This document shows, in pieces, positions 8,618 through 18,351 of a DNA stretch of 64,000 nucleotides. Within the stretch, counting starts at the first letter, position 1. The number at the start of each line of letters is the position of its first letter. A program made the position numbers and the translations under genes. The DNA comes from Rubrivivax sp. (GTDB lineage: Bacteria; Pseudomonadota; Gammaproteobacteria; Burkholderiales; Burkholderiaceae_C). Below the pieces are notes generated by a model. That model saw only the letters and a program-made list of their open reading frames with translations, was not told the DNA's origin and searched no databases. Where the stretch lies: contig JADJHR010000009.1 of the NCBI GenBank assembly GCA_016707445.1, positions 1 to 64,000 of the forward strand, in the 5' to 3' direction.

Positions 8618-9256
8618 TCAACCCGGTTCGGGTGCGTCCTGCAGGTGGCGTTCGTCGTTCCAGCCGACCAAGCTGAAGCCGGTCTCCACGTGCAGCAGTC
8701 GGTTGACGCTGACGTTGCCCAGCTGCCAGCTGCGCGGTGCGTCCAGCGCCACGCGCGTGGCAGCGCGGTACAGGCAGTCGAGCACGCCACCATGCGAGAC
8801 CAGCAGCAGCGACTGACCGCGGTGGCGCTCGGCCAGCGTGGCGCAGGCCGCCACGCAGCGGGCCTGAAAGGCCTGCAGTGATTCGCCGCCGCCCGGTGCG
8901 AAGCCGGGTTCACGCTGTCGCCAGCGGCGGGCGTCGTCGGGCCAGCGTGACTCGATCTCGGCAAAGCTCAAGCCTTCGAAGCGGCCGAACCGGCGTTCGC
9001 GCAGGCCCGGTTCGATCTGAACCGGCAGGCCAGCGGCATCGGCAAACGGCCGAGCCGTGTCGACGGCGCGTTGCAGGTCGCTGCTGTAGATTGCCTGCAG
9101 ACCGTCGTCGGCCAGCGCCAGCACCAGCTGCGCCGCCTGCCAGCGCCCGAGCGCATTGAGCGCGATGTCGGTGTGGCCCTGGATGCGCAGTGCGGCGTTC
9201 CAGTCGGTCTGCCCGTGGCGCACGACCACCAGGCGGGTGACGCCGTCGGCCGCCAC
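8618..9256 (-). CDS. histidine phosphatase superfamily protein (phosphoglycerate mutase-like)
   Basis: A 212-residue cytosolic phosphatase. The catalytic motif RHGQTDWN lies at residues 13-20 and the second histidine is in LLVSHGGVLDCL. The conserved Glu region is LRERRFGRFEG. The length and lack of extra domains fit the GpmB/CobC-type broad-specificity branch rather than glycolytic phosphoglycerate mutase, but substrate cannot be set from sequence. It starts with GTG at 9256. It lies 11 bp downstream of the DUF1840 gene on the same strand, likely as one transcript, and is convergent with pilY1. Confidence 0.85.
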   Translation of the reverse strand: MAADGVTRLVVVRHGQTDWNAALRIQGHTDIALNALGRWQAAQLVLALADDGLQAIYSSDLQRAVDTARPFADAAGLPVQIEPGLRERRFGRFEGLSFAEIESRWPDDARRWRQREPGFAPGGGESLQAFQARCVAACATLAERHRGQSLLLVSHGGVLDCLYRAATRVALDAPRSWQLGNVSVNRLLHVETGFSLVGWNDERHLQDAPEPG

Positions 9257-9267
9257 GCCGGGCCGGG

Positions 9268-9585
9268 TCAGACGCCCCAGACGATGGGTTCGCCTGCGGC
9301 CAGCGCCTTGTCCAGCATCTGCACGAAGGGCCAGACCCGCTGGCGCAGCCCCACGGCTTCGGGGCGGCGTTCGTCGCCGTCGGTGGTGCTGCCGTCCTGG
9401 GGGGCCGCCGCAGCTTCGGCATCGGCCAGCCCGCGCTCGAGTTGCTGTCGCGCCGCGGCCATGGCTGCCGGTTCGAGGATGCCCTGCGCCGCCGGCTCGC
9501 GGCCCAGCAGACGCAGCAACTGATCGCCCTGTGGCCCGAGCATGATCAGGTCACCGGTGGCCTTGCATTTGAACTTGTAGATCAT
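9268..9585 (-). CDS. DUF1840 family protein
   Basis: A 105-residue protein beginning MIYKFKCKATGDLIMLGPQG, which is the recognisable start of the DUF1840 family of beta- and gammaproteobacteria. It ends in a conserved-looking WPFVQMLDKALAAGEPIVWGV. Residues 50-75 are Ala/Glu rich. No signal or membrane segment. Function unknown. Probably co-transcribed with the downstream phosphatase gene. Confidence 0.85.
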   Translation of the reverse strand: MIYKFKCKATGDLIMLGPQGDQLLRLLGREPAAQGILEPAAMAAARQQLERGLADAEAAAAPQDGSTTDGDERRPEAVGLRQRVWPFVQMLDKALAAGEPIVWGV

Positions 9586-9648
9586 CGCCTGTCGGGCCTG
9601 GCGGCCGCGTGCGCGCCCCAGTGGCGCCGAGAGGCCGATTGTGCGCTG

Positions 9649-11772
9649 TCAGATCGACGCGGGCGGTGCGGCAGGCAACGGCAGCAGCCGGCGTTCGAAG
9701 CTCAGGCTGTCGATGGCCGGCGAGAACAGGTAGCCCTGGAACTGTGCGCAACCCTCGGCCTGCAGAAAGGCGCGCTGGCCCTCGGTCTCGACGCCTTCGG
9801 CAATCACCTTCATGCCCAGCGCTCGCGCCATCTGCAGGATCGCGCGCACGATGCCGGCGTCGCTGTCGTCGCCGGGCAGGCCGCGGATGAAGCTGCGGTC
9901 GATCTTCAGCTTCTCGATCGGAAAGCGCTTCAGGTAAGCCAGGCTGGAATAGCCGGTGCCGAAATCGTCGATCGCCAGCCGCACGCCCAGGCGTGACAGC
10001 GCATGCAGGCGCTGCAGCGCCTCGTCGGCGTCGCGCACCAGGATCGATTCGGTCAGCTCGAGTTCCAGCAGCTGCGGTGGCAGCCCGCTGACGGCCAGCA
10101 TGCTGGCCACGCGGTCGGTGAACTGCGGCTGTTGGAACTGCAGTGCCGACACGTTGACCGCGATCGCCATCGGCCGCCCCTGCTCGTGCCAAAGCGCCGC
10201 CTGGCGCAGGGCCTGCGACAGTACCCAGTCGCCGATGGCGACGATGAACCCCGTCTCTTCGGCCACCGGGATGAAGCGGCCCGGCGGCACTTCGCCCAGT
10301 TCGGGGTCGCGCCAGCGGATCAGCGCCTCTGACCCCACCACCTGGCCGCTGGCAAGGTCGATCTGCGGCTGGTAGTTCAGGCGAAAGCGGCCACTGACCA
10401 GGGCCTGTCGCATCGCGTGGTCAAGCCGCATGTACTGGCGCAGGTCGCCCTCGGCGCGAGGCTGATGCATGCGGTAGTTGGCCCGCCCCGCGTGCTTCAC
10501 GTCACGCATCGCCGACTCGGCGTGGCGCACCAGGTCGTCGATCGTGCGACCGTGTTGTGGGCACAGCGCCACGCCGATGCTGCAGGTCAGTGTGAACTGC
10601 GCGCCTTCCAGACTGCAGGGCTGGGCCACGGCATTCAGCACGCGGCGTGCCAGCGTCTCGGCTGCCGCACTGTCGGCGCCGGGCAGCAGCATCGCAAACT
10701 GGTCGCCGCCGACGCGCGCGATCTCGTCGCTGTCGCGCAGGCAGGTCTGGATGCGCTGCGCCACGGTGCGCAGCACCTCGTCGCCCACGTCGTGTCCCAG
10801 GCTGTCGTTGATCTGGCGGAAGCGGTCCACATCGACCAGCATCAGCGCGAAGCTCGCGCCGGCGCGGCGCGACTGGATCGCCGCTTCCAGCACGTATTCG
10901 GCCAGCCGGCGCCGGTTGGGCAGGCCGGTCAGCGCGTCGGTGGTGGACAGCTCTTGGATGCGGCGGTCGGCCGCCATCTGCTGCGTCAGGTCGCGAAAGC
11001 TGTAGACGCGGCCGGCGGGCCGGCCGCGTTGCCACAGCGGCCGGCTCACGCGCTCCACCACCTGGCCCGTGTGCAGGCTTAATTGTTCGGTGCTGCTGAG
11101 CAGGGCCGCGTCCTGGATCGCCGCCAGCCTGCGCAGATAGATCTCGGGCTCACTGACGCTGCGACGCATCCAGTCCTGCACCTGGCGGTCATCGTGCGCT
11201 TCGAGCAGGGCTTCGGGGATGCCCCAGATCTGCGCGAAGCGACGGTTGAACGAGCGGATGCGGCCGGCCAGGTCGGTGACGAGAATGCCGTCAGCGGTGG
11301 ACTCCAACGTGGCGCGCAGTTCACCCAGCGTGGACTCGTGCGCATCGAGCTGGCGCTGTTCGGCGCTGCGGTCGCGCAGCGTCACCAGCAGGTGTCGCGG
11401 CGGTTCACCCTCGCTCTGCGACAGCGGCCGGATGCTGCGCTCGAAGTGCAGCAGGCCACCGTCGGGCCCGCACAGCAGCGTGTCCGACAACAGGCTGCCG
11501 GGGTCGTGGCTGTCCAGCGTCTCCCACCAGCTCAGGTCTTCGGGCGTGGCCAGCAGGGTGCCTGCCGGCGCGCCCAGCAGATCGCGCCGTGGCCGGCCCA
11601 GCAGCTCGCAGGCCGTCTGATTGATGGCCAGGACGGCCAGGTCCTGCAGCGACACCACCCAGGCCGCCAGCGGCAGGCCGTCGAGCAGCGCGGCAAAGGG
11701 CAGGGCCGGGCGCGATGCGGTGCTGCCCGCGGTGGCGGGCAGCACCGGGTGCAGGGTGCGACTCATCGGCAT
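9649..11772 (-). CDS. PAS-GGDEF-EAL cyclic-di-GMP protein
   Basis: A 707-residue cytoplasmic signalling protein with no predicted membrane helix. Two PAS-like domains (about 20-150 and 145-265) are followed by a GGDEF domain (about 275-435) and an EAL domain (about 455-700). The EAL domain keeps SEALIRW, the Asn in NVSALQF, ELELTES and DDFGTGYSSLAYLKRFP, so phosphodiesterase activity is expected. The GGDEF signature is GGDQF, with the inhibitory-site motif RDSD five residues upstream intact. Synthase activity is therefore doubtful and the domain may act as a regulator. Neighbour of an HD-GYP phosphodiesterase on the same strand. Confidence 0.92.
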   Translation of the reverse strand: MPMSRTLHPVLPATAGSTASRPALPFAALLDGLPLAAWVVSLQDLAVLAINQTACELLGRPRRDLLGAPAGTLLATPEDLSWWETLDSHDPGSLLSDTLLCGPDGGLLHFERSIRPLSQSEGEPPRHLLVTLRDRSAEQRQLDAHESTLGELRATLESTADGILVTDLAGRIRSFNRRFAQIWGIPEALLEAHDDRQVQDWMRRSVSEPEIYLRRLAAIQDAALLSSTEQLSLHTGQVVERVSRPLWQRGRPAGRVYSFRDLTQQMAADRRIQELSTTDALTGLPNRRRLAEYVLEAAIQSRRAGASFALMLVDVDRFRQINDSLGHDVGDEVLRTVAQRIQTCLRDSDEIARVGGDQFAMLLPGADSAAAETLARRVLNAVAQPCSLEGAQFTLTCSIGVALCPQHGRTIDDLVRHAESAMRDVKHAGRANYRMHQPRAEGDLRQYMRLDHAMRQALVSGRFRLNYQPQIDLASGQVVGSEALIRWRDPELGEVPPGRFIPVAEETGFIVAIGDWVLSQALRQAALWHEQGRPMAIAVNVSALQFQQPQFTDRVASMLAVSGLPPQLLELELTESILVRDADEALQRLHALSRLGVRLAIDDFGTGYSSLAYLKRFPIEKLKIDRSFIRGLPGDDSDAGIVRAILQMARALGMKVIAEGVETEGQRAFLQAEGCAQFQGYLFSPAIDSLSFERRLLPLPAAPPASI

Positions 11773-11794
11773 GGTGGGTGCGGGTGCGCAGCGC

Positions 11795-13096
11795 TCACCC
11801 GGCCTCCGCCAGCTCGGCCGGGGCGTCGACCGACGCTGCGGCCACGGTGTCGAAGTAGTAGGTCACGCGCGGCCGCGGCGCCAGGTAGACGGCCGCAGCG
11901 GGCGGCAGCTTGGCCGGCTGCACGCTGCGCCGGATGCCCATGTCGGGGTGTTGTTCGAGGTCCAGCAGCAGCGCCTCGTCGCGCGGTACCTTGTTGTCGT
12001 GCACCAGCACGCGCGGCTTCAGGGGGCGCGACGAATTGACCTGCACGACCATCGCATAGCGCTCATCGGTCAGCTGCACCAGAGAGCCCGCGGGGTACAC
12101 GCCCATCATGCGGATGAAGCCGCTGAGCACGGGCAGGTCGAACTTGCTGCGGCTTTGCGCGAACAGCACCGACACCGCCTCGTGCGGCGTCAACGCGATG
12201 CCGCGCGGGCCGGGGTTGCACAGGTTGTCGTAACGGTTGATCAGCGCCACCAGACGCGACGCCGGCGTCATGCGGTCGAGCGCGATGCGCTGCGGAAACC
12301 CCGTGCCGTCGGCCAGTTCGTGATGCTGCGCCAGCACCAGCAGCGCGCCTTCGGTGAGCGGCATCTGGCGCCCGCGCGTGACACCCAACGCGACATGCTC
12401 ACGGTAGGCCTTCAGTTCGGTGCTGCTGAACGCGTCTTCGGGGTGGTGCACACGGGTTGGCAGATCGAGCTTGCCGATGTCGTGCAGCAGGGCGCCGGTG
12501 CCGACGTCGAGCAGTTCGCTTTCGCCCAGCCCCAGCGTGCGGCCCATCAGCATCGAGATCACGGTGACGTTGAGCGCATGGGCGGTGAAGCGGTCGCCGC
12601 TCTGGCTCGACAGCAGCCGGATGCACAGCTCGCCTTCGGCCAGCATCTTGTCCAGCATCGCGCGCGCCAGCGCCTGCGCCTGCTGCGCGGCGCTCACGGG
12701 GTTGGGGTTGAGCAGGGCATTGACCTGGCGCAGTGCGGCCGACGCCTCGTCGTACCTGGCCTCGCACTGCTGCATGGCCTGGCGCTGCGCTGCCAGCTGT
12801 TCACGGCGTTCGGCGGCCTGGCGCTCGGCGTCGGACGGCGGCCGCTCTGCAGCGGCGGCGTTGGCGGGCACTGCCGCGGCCGGGGTGACACCGTCCGGGA
12901 CCGATGGCCCGTCGTCGACATCGCTCTTCTCGGGCAACCAGATCACGCGCTCGAGCCCGAGGCCGCGCAGCGTGGCGATCTGGTCGACCGAGGTGATCTT
13001 GAAGCTCGACAGCGGAAAGGGATGCGACAGCCAGCCCAGCTCGAGCCGGATGAACATTCCGACTTTCAGATTTCGAACAGCGACGGTGCTGGACAT
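11795..13096 (-). CDS. HD-GYP domain cyclic-di-GMP phosphodiesterase with N-terminal DUF3391
   Basis: A 433-residue protein. Residues 1-95 resemble DUF3391 (VRNLKVGMFIRLELGWLSHP, then LRGLGLERVIWLPE). Next comes an Ala/Glu/Arg-rich helical linker (about 80-130) and an HD-GYP domain with LLHDIGK, YREHVALG, AQHHELADGTGFP and ALINRYDNLCNP. Metal-binding and HD residues are intact; the GYP triplet is GFP, a tolerated variant. It degrades cyclic-di-GMP. The ATG at 13096 (MSSTVAVRN) is preferred to a much longer in-frame extension. It lies 22 bp upstream of the GGDEF-EAL gene, suggesting one operon. Confidence 0.9.
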   Translation of the reverse strand: MSSTVAVRNLKVGMFIRLELGWLSHPFPLSSFKITSVDQIATLRGLGLERVIWLPEKSDVDDGPSVPDGVTPAAAVPANAAAAERPPSDAERQAAERREQLAAQRQAMQQCEARYDEASAALRQVNALLNPNPVSAAQQAQALARAMLDKMLAEGELCIRLLSSQSGDRFTAHALNVTVISMLMGRTLGLGESELLDVGTGALLHDIGKLDLPTRVHHPEDAFSSTELKAYREHVALGVTRGRQMPLTEGALLVLAQHHELADGTGFPQRIALDRMTPASRLVALINRYDNLCNPGPRGIALTPHEAVSVLFAQSRSKFDLPVLSGFIRMMGVYPAGSLVQLTDERYAMVVQVNSSRPLKPRVLVHDNKVPRDEALLLDLEQHPDMGIRRSVQPAKLPPAAAVYLAPRPRVTYYFDTVAAASVDAPAELAEAG

Positions 13097-13316
13097 GGGT
13101 GCTTCAGGTTCGGGTCGAAGGCTTGCAGCCACCGCACGGCGAGGGTGCGAGAGGTCTCGTGCGATCTCTTTCGGCAGCACCGGTCGGCAACTTGAACCGT
13201 CGGGCGCTGCGCCTCGTGCGCTGCGCAGTTCATCACGCCGGCAGCGGCGCCGTCGGCCCCGGCCAGGCTTGTCGCAGAATGGCTGTCGGCAGCTTCGCCG
13301 ATAACTCCCTACAGCC

Positions 13317-14522
<1,206 letters not shown>

Positions 14523-14564
14523 ACCCGACCCCTGTGCACATGTCGTGACCATGCACAGGCGCGT

Positions 14565-14757
14565 TTGCCTGGTTGGCGCCGGCCCCTGAGCGACGAGCTG
14601 TTGCGAGCCTCAAGGCCGGCCTCGGCCGGCCGTCCCCCGCGGGGATCAAGGAAAGTGGCAAAGCCACATTTCCTTGAGAGACCGGCGAGCTCTGCACACA
14701 GTTGCAACGTTTGCAGGAACCGCAGGAGCGAGTCCGGCGCCTTGTAGCGGCCCGGGC
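14565..14757. repeat. hairpin-rich extragenic element downstream of the thiolase gene
   Basis: Three inverted repeats follow one another: GGCCGGCC-TC-GGCCGGCC at 14614-14631, CCCC-GC-GGGG at 14635-14644, and TCAAGGAAAGTGGC paired across an AAA loop with GCCACATTTCCTTGA at 14646-14677. The downstream part up to about 14757 has codon use unlike a gene but is open in several frames. The whole reads like a dispersed intergenic repeat of the kind often mis-annotated as small proteins. I see only this copy in the window, so dispersal is inference. There is no T-run, but the hairpins could still act as a 3' end for pcaF. Confidence 0.45.
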
Positions 14758-15065
14758 GGCGGCAGGCCGGCATGACGTGCCCAGGCCTCCAGCTCGAAGG
14801 GGGCGCAGTCCCAGTCGCGGCCATAAAGCCGCAGGCCGTGCCGGCACATCGTCAGAGCCAACCGGGCCGAGTCGGGGTGCCCGGCATTGGCCAGCCCCAT
14901 CATGCGACCGTAGGCTTCCGCAGGGCGGCCGTCGTGCAGCAGCTGCACCGCCTGCGCGTAAGCCCGGTTGGCCCAGCTGGCGTCCGTCACCGCGCCAGGC
15001 GCCGCGGCTGCAGCTCCGGCGGCCAGGGCCAGAGCCCCGCCGCCCCGTACGAGCAGCCGCTTCAC
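14646..15065 (-). CDS. small secreted hypothetical protein
   Basis: A 139-residue product starting at a GTG that overlaps the stop of the preceding gene (GTGA). A signal-like segment (RGGGALALAAGAAAAAPGAV) is followed by a helical region, NRAYAQAVQLLHDGRPAEAYGRMMGLANAGHPDSARLALTM split over two helices, reminiscent of a single Sel1/TPR-like repeat, with Cys at CRHG and DWDC. The last 25 or so residues are encoded by the extragenic hairpin element, so the original C-terminus was probably replaced when that element arrived. Function unknown. Confidence 0.55.
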   Translation of the reverse strand: MKRLLVRGGGALALAAGAAAAAPGAVTDASWANRAYAQAVQLLHDGRPAEAYGRMMGLANAGHPDSARLALTMCRHGLRLYGRDWDCAPFELEAWARHAGLPPPGPLQGAGLAPAVPANVATVCRARRSLKEMWLCHFP

Positions 15066-15397
15066 ACCCTGTACCCAACGATCAACGCCACCGCTGCCAG
15101 GCACATCGAGGCATTGCCGATGCTCACGAATACCGCGCGGTCGAATCGGCGCTCGCGTTCATACAACCAGGCCGCCATCGTCAGGTTCGCGCCGAACCAG
15201 CTGCACCAGGTCCAAAGCGAGTGCTGGCTTGAGTCGCCGGTGCTGTGGATGGCCCACAGTGTCGGCAGGTAGGCCACCAATCGCAGCGAGCTGAACAGCG
15301 TGAAGGCCCAGGTCAGCAGCCACAGGTAGGTGCTGCGGGGCGTCCACGACGGCGCGGCGCAGGGCGGCGTGACGGCGGATTGCGGGTGGGCAGTCAT
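15062..15397 (-). CDS. small integral membrane protein of unknown function
   Basis: About 111 residues with three probable membrane segments: YLWLLTWAFTLFSSLRLVAY, LWTWCSWFGANLTMAAWLYE and ASMCLAAVALIVGYRV. No family recognised. The ATG at 15397 (MTAHPQSAV) is preferred; a further in-frame codon lies 27 bp upstream. It is transcribed divergently from the large winged-helix regulator and overlaps the secreted hypothetical gene downstream by 4 bases, so the two form a small operon and are plausible targets of that regulator. Confidence 0.6.
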   Translation of the reverse strand: MTAHPQSAVTPPCAAPSWTPRSTYLWLLTWAFTLFSSLRLVAYLPTLWAIHSTGDSSQHSLWTWCSWFGANLTMAAWLYERERRFDRAVFVSIGNASMCLAAVALIVGYRV

Positions 15398-15458
15398 GGG
15401 GCGGGCTCCGGGTTGCGCTGGCATGCGCCACTGTCGCGCAGCTGCGGCGGCGGAGTCC

Positions 15459-15485
15459 TTAGCCAGCGGCTAAAACTTTCTAAAA
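15459..15485. promoter_or_regulatory. candidate operator with 10-bp direct repeats, next to a winged-helix regulator
   Basis: In the 110-bp divergent region there is an inverted repeat TTAGCC-AGC-GGCTAA (15459-15473) that runs into two CTAAAA half-sites exactly 10 bp apart (15470-15475 and 15480-15485). Direct repeats about 10-11 bp apart are the usual binding layout for OmpR/PhoB-type winged helices, the domain type of the adjacent regulator. This is the most A+T-rich spot in the local sequence. Inferred to be an autoregulatory or divergent operator. Confidence 0.4.
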
Positions 15486-15507
15486 CCGAGCCGTGGCACG
15501 ATGGCGC

Positions 15508-18099
15508 ATGACCAACGGTTCTCTCGTCGCCTTCGGCCGGTTCGAGTGGCGGCCGGCGCAGCGCCAGTTGCTGGCCGACGGCGCTCCGACCTCGCTGAAG
15601 GGGCGCGCACTCGACGTGTTGCAGGTGCTGGTGACGCACCGCGACCGGGTCGTCACGAAGAGCGAACTGCTCGACCTGGTCTGGCGCGACACCTTCGTTG
15701 AGGAAGCCAACCTGCATGTGCAAGTGAGCGCGCTGCGCAAGGTGCTGGGGCCGAGTGCGATCGCGACGATTCCCGGCAGCGGTTACCGCTTCACGGCGGC
15801 CGTGGCAGGCGACGAGGCCCTGCCCAAGCAGGCGGCGACTTTCGCGGCGTCCGTGGCGCCTGCCGACTTCCAGCCCGGCAGCGTATTGCCGCAACAGCCG
15901 CTGCTGATCGGCCGCGACGACGAGCTGAGAGCCCTGGCCACACTGCTGGCCGCGGAACGGCTGGTGACACTTGCCGGCCCGGGCGGAGTCGGCAAGACCC
16001 GCCTCGCCCTCGCCGCCGCAGCGCAGCAGGCTGCGCTGCGCGACGCCTGGCCCGACGGTGTGTGGTGGGTGGATGTCGCGGCGGTGCACGACCCGCTGCA
16101 GGTGGTTCCCGCGGTGGCGCAGGTGCTGCACATGCCGATGCACGCCGGTCGCGGTTCGGCTGGCCTGGCCGAGGCGCTGCACGGCCGCCGACTGCTGCTG
16201 GTGATGGACAACTGCGAGCATCTGATCGACGCCGCCGCCGCGCTGGCCAACGCGCTGCGGTCCGCACCGCAGGTGCACCTGCTGGTGACGAGCCAGGAAC
16301 TGCTGAACGTGCCCGGCGAGCGGCTGCTGCGCCTGCAGCCGCTGAGCCTGCCCGGCCCTGGCGAGTCGGCCGACGAACGCTTCGGGGCGGTCCAGCTGTT
16401 CGTCGAACGCGCTCGCGCAGTCGACCGCGGTTTTGCGCTGGACCCTGGCAGTGCAATGGCAGTGGCCGACATCTGCCGGCAGCTCGACGGGCTGCCGCTG
16501 GCCATCGAGCTGGCCGCCGCGCGCGTGCGCCAGCTGGGTGTGCAGGCGCTTCGCCAGCGGCTGGGCGACAGCCTGCGGCTGCTGAGCGGCGGCTCGCGCA
16601 CGGCGATGCCGCGCCAGCGCACGCTGCGCGCGGCGCTCGAATGGAGCCACGCGCTGCTGGTGCCGGCCGAGCAGGTGGTGCTGCGCCGGCTGGGCGTGTT
16701 CGTCGGCGGTTTCACGCTCGAACTGGCGCAGCAGGTCGCGGCCGACAAGGCGACCGACGATAGCCCTGGGGCGCTGGACGACTGGGCGGTGCTGGACGCG
16801 CTGGGCGGGCTGGTCGATCGCTCGCTGGTCGCGCTGGAAGCGGGCGAAAAGGCGCGCTACCGGCTGCTGGAGACGATGCGCCTGTTTGCACTGGAGCAGC
16901 TGGCGCAGCACGGCGAGCTGCAATGCCAGCGTGAACGATACGCGCGTGCGATCGCTGCCTTCTACGCCAGCCACGACGACGCGCGCTGGGGCGACGGCGA
17001 ACAGTCCGCGGGCGGAGACTCCATGCCGGCGGCGATCGCCGAGCTGGACAACGCGCGCGCCGCGTTGGACTGGGCGCGCTCGGCAGGTGACCACGGATTG
17101 ACGATCCAGCTGGCGGCCTTCACGGCGGCGGTGTTTCACCAGGTCGGCGCGGCCGCCGAGGTGGTGCCGACGCTGTCGGCGCTGAGACCGCACCTGGATG
17201 ACGCTCCGCCCGCTGCGCAAGTCGCGCTGCTGCTGCGCCTGGGCAGTCTGGGGCGCAGCATCGGGATCAGCGCCGACGAACTGCGGCGCCTGAAACACGA
17301 GGCGGTGGATCTGGCGCGCGCCAACGGCATGCGGCGGCGCCTGCACTCGGCGCTGGCGGCGCTGGGCTGGTCCGTGGCGACTGACGGCGACCCGCTGGCC
17401 GCGCGCGCAGCACTGGCCGAAGCGCTGGCGCTCGAACGGCCGCACGATCCGCCTACGATGCGCGTGCCGCGGCTCGGGCTGGAGCTGAAACTGGCGGAGC
17501 AGTCGGGTGATCTCGAAGCGACCATAACGGCCGCTTATGCGGCCCATGCGGCGTTCGAACAGGTTGCCGGTGTTGCCTCGGCACAGGCTGCCAGCGCCAG
17601 CAACCTGCGTTACTTCCTGTCGGCGGCAGGCCGTTTCGACGAGAGTGCAGCGCTTGCACGGCGCACGCTGGCGCACGCGGGGCAGCGGCAGCTGGCACTG
17701 CACGAAATCCTGTCGGCAGTGATGCCGTTGGCCGCCACCGGTTGCGCCGACGAGGCGGTGGCGGCGCTGCGCGCACACCGTCAGTCGCTGCGGAACCACC
17801 CGCCCGCGGTCTGGATGCAACACGGCATCGAGGGACTGGCGATGTTGGCCGTGGTGCGCGGCCGTGCCGACGATGCGCTGCAGATCCTGGCTGAGCAGCA
17901 GCGCCGCTGCGACGCCGACGGCAAGGTGCTCGATCCGATCACGCGCAGCCTGCGCGAGCAGGTGCTGGCCCGCTGCCGTGCCGCCGGCCACGACGAGGCC
18001 ACGCCCGCGACGTGGCGGATGGCCGCGCCGCTGCGCAACGACCAGGGGTTGCTGTTGCTGGGTCTGGGGGACGAGATCGAAGCCGTGACGGCCATTTAG
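15508..18099 (+). CDS. winged-helix transcriptional regulator with NTPase domain (COG3903-like)
   Basis: An 863-residue regulator. Residues 1-95 form an OmpR/PhoB-type DNA-binding winged helix (KGRALDVLQVLVTHRD ... SALRKVLGP ... IPGSGYRFTAAV) with no receiver domain. A STAND/NB-ARC-type ATPase follows, with IGRDDELRALATLL, Walker A LAGPGGVGKTRLALAA and LLLVMDNCEHLIDA as the Walker B region. Helical repeats, probably TPR-like, fill the remainder to the C-terminus. Such proteins are thought to sense a ligand or stress through the repeat domain and oligomerise with ATP. I start at the ATG at 15508 so the winged helix follows directly. The target is likely the divergent small membrane-protein operon. 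Confidence 0.85.
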   Translation: MTNGSLVAFGRFEWRPAQRQLLADGAPTSLKGRALDVLQVLVTHRDRVVTKSELLDLVWRDTFVEEANLHVQVSALRKVLGPSAIATIPGSGYRFTAAVAGDEALPKQAATFAASVAPADFQPGSVLPQQPLLIGRDDELRALATLLAAERLVTLAGPGGVGKTRLALAAAAQQAALRDAWPDGVWWVDVAAVHDPLQVVPAVAQVLHMPMHAGRGSAGLAEALHGRRLLLVMDNCEHLIDAAAALANALRSAPQVHLLVTSQELLNVPGERLLRLQPLSLPGPGESADERFGAVQLFVERARAVDRGFALDPGSAMAVADICRQLDGLPLAIELAAARVRQLGVQALRQRLGDSLRLLSGGSRTAMPRQRTLRAALEWSHALLVPAEQVVLRRLGVFVGGFTLELAQQVAADKATDDSPGALDDWAVLDALGGLVDRSLVALEAGEKARYRLLETMRLFALEQLAQHGELQCQRERYARAIAAFYASHDDARWGDGEQSAGGDSMPAAIAELDNARAALDWARSAGDHGLTIQLAAFTAAVFHQVGAAAEVVPTLSALRPHLDDAPPAAQVALLLRLGSLGRSIGISADELRRLKHEAVDLARANGMRRRLHSALAALGWSVATDGDPLAARAALAEALALERPHDPPTMRVPRLGLELKLAEQSGDLEATITAAYAAHAAFEQVAGVASAQAASASNLRYFLSAAGRFDESAALARRTLAHAGQRQLALHEILSAVMPLAATGCADEAVAALRAHRQSLRNHPPAVWMQHGIEGLAMLAVVRGRADDALQILAEQQRRCDADGKVLDPITRSLREQVLARCRAAGHDEATPATWRMAAPLRNDQGLLLLGLGDEIEAVTAI

Positions 18100-18207
18100 T
18101 CTTGGTCTTGCAGACGGCTGCATCTGCCGTTGCATCAGCCCAGCAGCAGTGGCCAACTTTGCCCACTGTCGAAGGGTGCCGAACCGCGATTGACCCGGCC
18201 GAAGTTC

Positions 18208-18270
18208 CTGCCCGCACTGCGGGCAGCAGAGCGCCCCTTGCAGCACCGGCGTGCCACACGCCGGGCAGAA
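18208..18270 (-). other. zinc-ribbon coding remnant
   Basis: On the minus strand an open stretch encodes FCPACGTPVLQGALCCPQCG, a textbook short zinc ribbon (CxxC, nine residues, C-CxxC) of the kind at the ends of many small bacterial proteins. It lies in the same frame as the last readable piece of the decayed transposase and has no start or stop of its own, so it looks like a fragment of a lost gene or a fusion to the transposase remnant. The motif is clear; the status as a gene is not. Confidence 0.4.
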
Positions 18271-18351
18271 GCGCATTCCCGCACGCGGTGCCGCTCCGGC
18301 CGCGGTGGCCGTGGGCGCGCTCCGCGCCGGATTGAACGCCGGCGCGTGCGA

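Noticed and set aside
14565..14747. A 60-codon plus-strand gene in the hairpin element after pcaF
   Set aside because: It overlaps three inverted repeats and has no signal, domain or ribosome-binding site; treated as part of a repeat.
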